In this document: in pieces, positions 56,601 to 64,000 of the stretch
Layout of the letters: each line of letters opens with the position of its first letter
Position numbering within the stretch: position 1 is the first letter of the stretch
Assembly (NCBI GenBank): GCA_030704615.1
Contig: CM060733.1
Coordinates: forward strand, 30,008,001 to 30,072,000
Direction of reading: 5' to 3'
DNA: 64,000 nucleotides
Source: Takakia lepidozioides
Taxonomy: Eukaryota; Streptophyta; Takakiopsida; Takakiales; Takakiaceae
The notes under the pieces: model-generated
The model's input: the letters and a program-made list of their open reading frames with translations, nothing else
Databases searched by the model: none
Told to the model about the DNA's origin: nothing
Made by a program: the position numbers and the translations under genes

Positions 56601-58706
56601 TATAGGCCGGCTTGGAAATGCATTGAAAGCACATGGGACAAAAAAAACCATGCCGAGCCGTGAAGACTTCCAACTGTGAAGACTTACAACACGGATCCAT
56701 CCTGTGACAAAGAAGAATGGAAAACAATGCAGTCCAACGCCATGAAAAGTCCAAGTGAAATTGAAAGAGCCTAGGGGAGAGAGACCAAACATGACAAGAA
56801 CTGAACATAGTATTATAGAAGTAATTGACTACACAATGATTTATAAGCAAGGAGATCCTTATACTTGAGCTGTGTTATGAAAGATGTATTACGAATAATG
56901 ATATGTGATATTCCATCTTTGCCTATCTCTTATAGCTCAAACAAAACAGCTGCAAGACCAAAACTTCGGGGACAACATAAAAGACTATAAACAGAAAAGC
57001 TAAATGCATATTGTGGTGAAAGAACTCGATCGTATCTCAATTGATTGTACTTTGAATATAGAGCATATTCATACAAAATGTGAAAATAGACAAAGATGTC
57101 CAACTCAATTATTGCCATCAACTCATTATATTATTAATTCATAAAAACATTCGCAAACTTGTAGGTTAGTACAACATTACTTTTACAAGATAAAAATATA
57201 TGAATGACATTTAATTAATCTCAGTTCTAGCAACAACATAAGCTTTTATAGTCTTCTACTGAAAAAATAAAATATGTGAAATACATAGAAAGTTCACATA
57301 TGGATTTTGTTCTATATAAGTGCTCATCAACCGTCAAGTTATTTAGAGTGCATGAAAGGTTTATAAATCTAAGTACCCTAGTACCTTGGCAAGATCAACA
57401 ATCATCTGTCGAAAATTTATTTTAATTTGAGAATTTCATTTCAACATATGGAATATTCTTAAAGATGCTTTATTATCATTCACAAATTTACTTAATTTCA
57501 CAAAGTAAATTTTCAAAATTTTCAACAATCTTTGAAATATTAAAATTTGTGTCGAAATTGCCAAGGTACTACGATATGTATGCATCACAATACTCTATAA
57601 ACGAAACGTATCAACAACATATAAATAATGAATTCCACATATGGATCCTATTGATCTGTATGCACATGAAGCTTCATGAGGTCTGTATTTGAGGTCTCTC
57701 GTCAGAATGAAAGAGGTTTAGGGTATACATCAAGTTCAAATGGAGGACTATAACACTTATAATAGAGGAGAATCATAGCAAGAAATTCTATGTTACTTAA
57801 AATTTAATGGCATGTGTAGTACTAACGTTCAAAAAAATACTCGTTGAATAATCTTCAACCTAAAGAAGGAAGTTTGAGAGAAGAAAATACGAAGAAACAT
57901 TAATTTTACCACAAGCATATTGCGACCAAACATTCATGAAAATAATGTGCTAAAATGGCACAAGATATATTAGAAATAAAATTTGACCAGAAATAGACGG
58001 ATGTTTTAATTCTTGATTAAGGTATGAGCCATATGCCTAGTCCACACAAACATCTAAATTTGCAATCGAACATTGGAAAACAACAACAAGAACAACAAAT
58101 TTATAGGTAGACAAAACATCAGTTTTTAGGAAAGTTCTATATATGAGAATGTGGCCTGCTTTCCACTTTAAAAAGGAAATATGGGTTTTGCAACAAGAAG
58201 AACAAGGAAATGACAACATATTTTTAGACATTCTACACGAATGTGTGGATTTCTATATTTATGTAACTCATATAGAGTGGTTCAATAAACTGTTTTATAT
58301 TAAAAATATAACACAAAATTGATTCAGTTACAAGCTATGTACGTAACTGGAGATGTAAAAGCTTGTATAAGAAGACAAAGGATGAATATGAAAGAAAGAA
58401 AGAAAGAGGAATTAGATAATCCATTTTGAGACGGGAAGACAAGTAGCTTAGAAAAATAATTTCACTAAAGCTAACACAAGTAGATATATATATAGTATGT
58501 CATAAGAGCTTCAAAAAGGGCCAGAAAAGGTGGAGATATGGATTATATGAAAGTGTTACCTTGAATTTTCCTTCAACAATTACATTGAAGCCAAACATAT
58601 GGATCATATGGCATATTGCCGATTTGTAGCCCATCCGCATGGCATCAGGCTTGATGATGCACAATGTGGAATCCATTGGAAATAAAGCACTCGTAACTCT
58701 CACCAT
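53618..58706 (-). CDS. NME5/RSP23-like flagellar nucleoside diphosphate kinase homologue (partial model)
   Basis: Exons on the minus strand: 58706-58560 (TLCIIKPDAMRMGYKSAICH, NDPK N-terminal signature), 55002-54903 (VLVRDNCCRAFRALIGPKDS, then NRARREAPQT), 54248-54148 (IRALYGVDGRMNTIHSSDTP, then EKEIKFFFP) and 53790-53618 (ILEPYPTPKEAADYFKVGVQ, then PVLLKGLTALAKAKPA, stop TGA). The last exon is the Dpy-30-like dimerisation segment of NME5/RSP23, a radial-spoke protein needed for motile cilia. The catalytic-type His of NTIHSSD is kept. The middle exon expected to encode the FY..H.GKPFF region, between 55002 and 58560, was not found. The usual WLA.WLL end after KAKPA is also missing, so a further exon or a degraded 3' end is possible. 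Homology of the four exons is strong; whether the gene is intact is open. Confidence 0.75.
56490..56578 (+). repeat. 3' fragment of the tRNA-derived SINE family
   Basis: GAGAGAGAAGACTCCGGCCG, GGCGTAACTAAGAGCCACTT and GCCCTTTCGGGGGTGGGCCC match 59820-59910 of the full copy. Located in the long intron of the NME5-like gene. Confidence 0.75.
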
Positions 58707-59594
58707 TTTGATTGCTCTTATATATGATTGTTTAATTTAATGAAGCACTAAATTACTTCTTAATCCTCACTAACAAGATATGTGTGATTGTTTAAAGCAA
58801 TATTTATGCGTAGAACTAATTAATTGACTTCCTCGAAGCTTAATGTTTTTGGTAGAAGTCAGTAAACCATGACACTAATTACTTCATGGAATGGTCCATC
58901 TGTTGAGGTTAGTTAAAGGTTGTTATTTTTGAGGTACAATGTGGGTTGAATTGCGCCTTGGAACGTCCTTGCACAATCCTTTAATAGAAAAATGAAAGTA
59001 ATTGACTAAACAATCTGCGAAGTGAAGCTTTGGCCAACATCTACTTAACATGATATATTGTACTAAACAGTGAAATTAGAACAAGGGTTACAATGTCATG
59101 TACTTTAAAAACCATTAAACTAACACAATGTCTTGCATAGATACTAAACCTCCAAAGACGCATAAGCAAGTGAGAAATCTTAGGGGCTCCTAAGCCTTTT
59201 ATATGGCATTGATTACTAAAATTCGGTTATTAGATCTTCACAAATATGAAGATTATGTGGGGTCTTAAAACCCTAGGAATCTCCTTGAAAACTTTTTAAA
59301 TCTCCTCACACAAACAAACAAACAAAAAGAGAGATGGTTATTTTTCTCTTCCACTCCTTCCGCGAGTTAACCAACCAAACCATTGGCCCGGATCAGGCTG
59401 GACCGATAGCACATTTGAGGTTGACGACCAGTCTTATATTTAAATTTTTAACAAGCATTTGAATATATTTTTTGGTCGTAAACTAAATTTGAGGTTCAAC
59501 CATTAAATAGAAAGTTCAACCAGTAAGTTGGTGCTGGTGCTGGTTTGAGACATTCACAACCAAACAAAATACACACTGTGGTTTAGAAAGAAAA

Positions 59595-59950
59595 ACCACC
59601 AGTCGGTAGCTCAGTTGTGGATAGAGCACTGGGTGGCATGATCCTGGGCTCAAATCCTGCTGCGTTGTTAGGCGTGGTATAATCTTCTCCCCCTTCCCTT
59701 GGGCGGTGTCCGGTGCCTCATGGCGAGGTTACTATGAATGAGGTGATTTTCTCCTCTCACTATAATTAAGGGGCCTGATTTGTCCACGGTCGCTCCGGGC
59801 AAATCCCTTTTCAAAAAGAAGAGAGAGAGAAGACTCCGACCGCAGCTGGCGCAACTAAAAGCCACTTCACCCACTTCACCTTGCGGCTACAGCCCCTTTT
59901 CAGGGGTGGGCCCTATAAGAAAGACAGGTGTCTTGTAGGACACCACAAGT
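59595..59950 (+). mobile_element. tRNA-derived SINE, full-length-looking copy
   Basis: The head mimics a tRNA: A box TAGCTCAGTTGTGG (59607-59620) and B box GGGCTCAAATCCTG (59646-59659), spaced as in a tRNA gene. About 290 bp of unrelated body follows, ending GGGTGGGCCCTATAAGAAAG, with A-rich sequence beyond. Two 3' fragments of the same body occur at 5945 (-) and 56490 (+). The body cannot fold as a tRNA, so this is a retroposon and not a tRNA gene. Confidence 0.75.
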
Positions 59951-60179
59951 AACTTCAAAAAGAAAAAGAAAAAGAGAGAGAAAAAGAAAAAGTGATTGCC
60001 ATCATACTAGGGGGGATAATATGTAACCAAAACCTTAAATGTTTTATTTATTGGCTGGGAAATAACGACACTATCTGAAGCATGCCGCCAGCCTGCCATA
60101 ACATTTTAGCTCAACTCTATAGGACTCCCTAAATAGCCTCATCAAAAAAGGTATCTTGGTACAATGGTTGCTATTCAGC

Positions 60180-61530
60180 TAACACACAAGGTCATGGGTT
60201 ACCTGTCAAAGACCAGGTCTTTGTTTATGAGATCAGGCAGCAACTGTTTCAAAAAGGACCTTAGTTGCAATTGTCTTTATGTAGGGTAGAAGCACCGTTC
60301 ATGGTGCCAGCAGGACGATGCGTTGATATACCTGCCAAATGTATACATTTCCCATTCCGATCCACTCACCATTCTCACCACTTCTGCCTTCAGGAAGAAA
60401 GCCAACCCAGTACATGTGCTTGTTGTAAGAACACCTGATCTCTCAAGTGAGTCCTGAACCCCAATGGAATACGCTCCACTCCAGGTTCAGGGCAGCCTGC
60501 ATGACCACACAAACCACAATCAAAAGATTCTCTTAATTGGTGGTAAAGTCAGCTTGACAATCTTATATATCAGTGACCCTTTAATGTGCCAGATAGAAGA
60601 AGAGGATATGTTCCGATGCATATCAAGGCATTTGCAGTCTTAAACCCTAAACTAGAGGAAAGAGTCCTGACATACTGATTGGTTTAGACAAAGGGCGGTT
60701 GTAAGCATTACACTCTGATGGAAGTGACTTATTATAGTTAACAGCACTGATCACCCATGTTTCCGATGCAGCAGTCATCTCTGTTGGTGGGTGCCCCAGG
60801 AAAGCCTAGGCGGATTGTTACTGCTAAGCCCAATCTGGATGACCTTTCAATTGGACAAACAAGCTAGGGGACATACTGCTGTAGTGTTGTGATTTCAAAA
60901 TTTTCAATAGTTGGAGATCTCAAACCTCAACCTTGTTCTGAGGTGGGGTCGCACAAGCAGCTTGTTGAAATTTGTGTGGTAACTTGAGTTTTGTGGTTCG
61001 ATCCTGGGCGAGGGTGCTGTGAATTCCCCGTGGGTAATGGCATATCATCAGTCCGATGCAGTGGCTCAATTTCCATGGTGTGGTGGCATTGGTGTATCAC
61101 ACAACCCAACCTAAAAAGAAACTACGTACACTTACCATGTGCAATGTTCTCAAAATATCGCGTTTGAGAGATTGAAGACCTGCCCGAGTCACAAATAGGA
61201 ATTTCTGTTGCATCCATCAGCAAATCCTTACATGCATATACCCTGCTATGTCTGGGGGCAGAGATCTGCAAACAAAGTTAGAGTGTATCGTAAATCCATT
61301 GTAGCTACCGTAGGTTTTCTTCAGGATCGTCAGTCCGCAGCGCCCAATTCTTCAAACATGTTGGAATAGAAAGCGATGCTTTGAACCCGAGTCTTCACTC
61401 CCACTGCGACACCATGTTGACTCCCAGGCGTTTCAATTTCATTTCAGATGCAAGTCTGTAATTTGAGGCATAACGGATTATGTCCCCAGATTGCAACCAT
61501 GAATGACCGACCTGTTCACAAGTTGTTCAC
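60180..61530 (-). pseudogene. Segmental duplication, arm B: truncated copy of the 13.3-15.4 kb locus
   Basis: On the minus strand this region follows 13300-15430 block by block, minus an internal segment. The copy of exon 14986-15045 carries two extra bases (GCCCTGAACCTGGAGTGGAG), which break the frame. The copy of exon 15230-15313 is shortened. Arm B ends beside the U2 snRNA promoter. I regard it as a pseudogene fragment of the unidentified gene. Confidence 0.6.
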
Positions 61531-61673
61531 AAATATTCAGCGTTCAGAGTGTGTTCGTGAGCATGTTTGGAGAGAGAAGGACGTGCCCAGTAGACTTTGC
61601 TTGCCGTAGCCTGTCGCCAAAGCGCACGCCGAGGCCAGTGGACATAAATTGAAGCGCACCGCAATGAAAATAT

Positions 61674-61720
61674 TATCCCATATCGATTGCCCGATTTTTC
61701 AGTCCGGTTTGGTATATAAA
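61674..61720 (+). promoter_or_regulatory. U2 snRNA promoter: USE and TATA box
   Basis: USE TATCCCATATCG at 61674-61685 and TATATAAA at 61713-61720, 31 bases before the predicted start. This is the standard plant U-snRNA promoter architecture. Confidence 0.85.
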
Positions 61721-61743
61721 CTCCAAGGCTCGACATTTATGAC

Positions 61744-61936
61744 AATTCTTTCTCGGCCTTTCGGCTAAGATCAAGCGTAGTATCTGTTCTTATCAGTTTG
61801 ATATCTGATACGAGATTCATCGAGTCTCATGATGTTAATCTAATATTTCTCGGGTGCGATCCCACCCGGCAGCTTGCTGCCCGGGCCCGCGCGGGTCGCC
61901 TTGGTATTGCACTGCCTCCGTAGCCGGCGCAACCCT
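61744..61936 (+). ncRNA. U2: U2 spliceosomal snRNA
   Basis: The 5' part matches U2: TTTCTCGGCCTTTCGGCTAA then GATCAAG, and the branch-point recognition hexamer GTAGTA at 61777-61782, followed by TATCTGTTCTTATCAGTTTG. The 3' part has stem-loop sequence and GGTATTGCACTGCCTCCG, typical of loop IV. U2 pairs with the intron branch site. Differences from the usual sequence: CTTTCGG for CTTTTGG, AAGCGTAG for AAGTGTAG, TTTGATATC for TTTAATATC, and a weak Sm site around AATATTTCTCGG. The 3' end is placed just before a plant 3' box-like AGTGAAA (61947-61953). Confidence 0.9.
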
Positions 61937-62867
61937 CCCCTAAGTAAGTGAAACATGGAGTAAGTTCATCTTTTTGATTGTCTAAATACTGTCAGTACTA
62001 CTACTGAAGATATACTGTACATTCAGAGTCCCTCAGCAAATATCCTCACCTAGTCAACAAGTTTAGTGTCATTTAGCAGTGTTGCTTACTAAAGTGTCCC
62101 AGCCCAAGCAGAGAGGAAAAACGGCAGAGATACTAATATCATTAGTATCAATTACATCATTAGTATACTCATTAGCTCTTACAAACCCGAAAGGTGACAT
62201 GAACCCAAACCCAGGTCTACTGTAAACGTCACCCAACTGGAAGGAGAGGTCTGTGTTGCTCTCAGCTGCACAAAGTGGAAAATTTATTGTAAACACCTGC
62301 CAGGATTAGTGAACAACTGGGGAATGCCTCCAACTGAATATTGGATAGTTTGTCGCAGAGCAAAAACATTGATAGCCTGTTCTGATCAATACAAGGCACA
62401 GTTGTTCACCTTTTCACTTCATATAACAGTTTGAAATCAGTTCTAGTCAGGGAAACATGAGAAGAAGATTGAAGGGTTTGTTTACTGTCAGATGAATTTA
62501 CAAAGCCTGGCGCCCATCGAGGGGCTATTGGTCAGTTGAAGGATTGACATGGTCTGTCACAAAATCTTAGTTACTCAGATTCGGCAACATGTCACCAGAA
62601 TCAAGTAACCCTGCCAAAAAATCAACCCTTTGTTGAAAAATGATGACATAGCTGAGGTTGAATGACTCAGAAGATAGGTTACTTTGTGACGCATCATCCA
62701 CCACTTTAGTCTTGGCATGGAGATAATTGGGCACCGCATAGATTCGCATACAGTGGTGCTGAATCCGGTAGTCTTGAGATTTAAGGGGCGATCTATAGAG
62801 AGCAGGTGAAGGTCACAACCTACCGCCATGTGAGTGGGGCCAGTTCTCTGGTCGAGGAGCTGTTTTG
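61937..62867. other. Intergenic region between U2 and the B3-domain gene
   Basis: The snRNA 3' box lies at 61947-61953. Short minus-strand ORFs at 62069-62296 and 62567-62880 show no recognisable domain and may be 3' UTR or chance. Nothing else seen. Confidence 0.4.
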
Positions 62868-63676
62868 CTAGCTTAAGCAATGCTCCGATGTAGTTTCTGT
62901 CTCACTGTTAAGGGGAACACTGACTTTTGACTGCTCAAGTCCATCATGGGTAATCTTTGTCTCCTTGCTTAAGATGGCCATCTCCTCTCGGTCTTCCTTT
63001 GTCTGCAGTCCACTGTCTTTTACTGAAGGTTTTCGGGCACCTACAATATCATTAGTACAAGTTTCTATGGAGCCATCCATGGCGTATGCTTCTGCCTCTT
63101 GTTTCTTCTTTTCTTGCTTCTGTTTTGTGGTGCTGGTGTTGACTTTTGCTGCTCCATGTGTACCTTCCATGCTTTTGCAAGTCTTGAGTTTCCCTCCTTT
63201 TGGAATGCTAAGCTGTGGCAAGTCAAACATCTGCAATGTTGTAGTCACCACCATTTTTTCGATTACATGTTTGGGTGGTAAATCCATGTGCCCCTTTCGA
63301 TTTTTTCCCAAGTTGAATTTTGCACTTCCACCTTCACCTTTTGGAGCTCTCTGCCGTCTGCTTGGAAGGTCTTTCGCAGACTTGAGAGCCTTAATGGGAG
63401 GCCCAACAATCCCTTCTACCACCCTGAAAATGTGAACTCGAAATGTGAAGTTATTTTTGTCGATCAGCTCAAACACGCACACATCAGAGTCCTCAAGACA
63501 ATGGTCAATTGCAAACCGTCTCCAGCCCCCACTGATACCTGCATGGGCCTCATTGATTACGAATGTGGCAGGGTAATTCTTTCCAGTATCATCGATTAAT
63601 GTGATTGGTGCCCGTTCTGAAGGCATCCATTCTCTTGCAAATTTTTTGGGTAGTCCCTGCATCACATCCATTTGAT
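62868..63676 (-). CDS. B3-domain DNA-binding protein, C-terminal exon (gene continues to the right)
   Basis: The last exon, with stop at 62868-62870, encodes at least 267 residues. The first about 85 residues form the C-terminal two thirds of a plant B3 domain (GLPKKFAREWMPSERAPITL, SGGWRRFAIDHCLEDSDVCV, then FRVHIFRVVEG), the class that binds DNA in REM/ARF/ABI3-type transcription factors. The N-terminal part of the B3 fold must be in an upstream exon beyond about 63700, probably outside the window. The rest is low-complexity, Lys/Glu/Thr-rich and basic (TTKQKQEKKKQEAEAYAMDG), with no second domain seen. The REM-like type is my best guess. Confidence 0.8.
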
Positions 63677-63837
63677 AGGGCTGTTGTGTTGAACTTGATA
63701 GGATTCCTTGTCTAAGATTCCATCTCTTCTGCGCTTCTGTTCTCTATACTGGCTCTCTCTGTCTCTCTGTCTCACTGTCTCACTCTTCCCTCATGTCATT
63801 CCCTGCTGTTGGCTTGCCATATCCTTACGACCATTGA

Positions 63838-63980
63838 CCCCATGGGAAACTAACCCTCCTGGATCTCTGTTCCCTCTTGTTCCGCCCAAACTGGCACGGG
63901 GTCCATAGCCACAAGGCTACGGCAAACGTCTTTATGAGTACATTTTCTGTCTGTCTGTCTGTCTGTCTCACTTAAATGGA
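63838..63980 (+). repeat. CT-tailed dispersed repeat, copy 3
   Basis: GTTCCCTCTTGTTCCGCCCA, AACTGGCACGGGGTCCATAG and CCACAAGGCTACGGCAAAC, then a (TCTG)n tail at about 63945-63968. Same order as the copy at 34885-35045. The pyrimidine tail is TCTG here and CT there. Confidence 0.7.
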
Positions 63981-64000
63981 TATGGCAAGGTTCGGGCTGA

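Noticed and set aside
59600-59672. Possible tRNA gene
   Set aside because: The A and B boxes are good, but the acceptor stem and anticodon arm do not fold, and the sequence continues into a repeated body, so it is a SINE head.
62567-62880. Minus-strand ORFs downstream of the B3 gene stop
   Set aside because: Overlapping frames with no motif and no splice link; likely 3' UTR or chance.

Overview
The window looks like nuclear DNA of a land plant. The genes are intron-rich with GT-AG boundaries. They include an A-type cytochrome P450, a VTC4-like inositol/galactose-1-phosphate phosphatase, a B3-domain protein, an F-box protein and a U2 snRNA gene with a plant USE+TATA promoter. Two features point to a spore-bearing plant with swimming sperm (bryophyte, lycophyte or fern) rather than a seed plant: an NME5/RSP23-like flagellar nucleoside diphosphate kinase homologue, and a fragment resembling microbial-type terpene synthases, which are found in non-seed plants. 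I cannot name the species.

Layout. 0-5.4 kb (+): SLC44/CTL choline-transporter-like gene with a repeat-coded Pro-rich N-terminal exon. 6.1-8.2 kb (-): three-exon P450. 8.2-13.3 kb: mostly intergenic, with a broken terpene-synthase-like fragment and two copies of a dispersed repeat. 13.3-18.0 kb (+): an unidentified multi-exon gene, part of which is duplicated in inverted orientation at 60.2-61.5 kb. 18.0-26.3 kb (-): complete 18-exon DNA ligase 1 with two in-frame start codons. 27.0-27.8 kb (+): linker-histone gene whose tail is almost pure arginine in the frame of the globular domain. 28.2-31.8 kb: AT-rich, decayed Helentron-like element whose Rep half is inverted relative to its helicase-endonuclease half. 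32.6-34.5 kb (+): F-box gene. 36.1-36.6 kb (-): unknown ORF broken by one TGA. 37.4-39.6 kb (+): Sec14/CRAL-TRIO gene. 40.7-44.5 kb (+): VTC4-like gene with a 13-nt first coding exon. 45.7-49.8 kb (-): CCCH/G-patch gene with minisatellites in intron 1. 50.0 kb: orphan snRNA-type promoter. 50.5-52.5 kb: candidate TIR element full of short repeats. 53.6-58.7 kb (-): NME5-like gene in AT-rich surroundings. 59.6 kb: tRNA-derived SINE. 61.7 kb: U2 snRNA. 62.9-63.7 kb (-): B3-domain gene running off the right edge.

The genes are independent plant housekeeping or metabolic loci and form no operon or cluster. The most notable signal is the linker histone. Its Arg tail occupies one frame, while the alternative frame starting at 27499 reads as a Lys/Ala/Pro/Thr H1-like tail. 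This is the pattern expected if a frameshift converted a lysine-rich H1 tail into a protamine-like arginine tail. Exon boundaries were worked out by eye from frame, phase, splice consensus and family conservation, with no database search.
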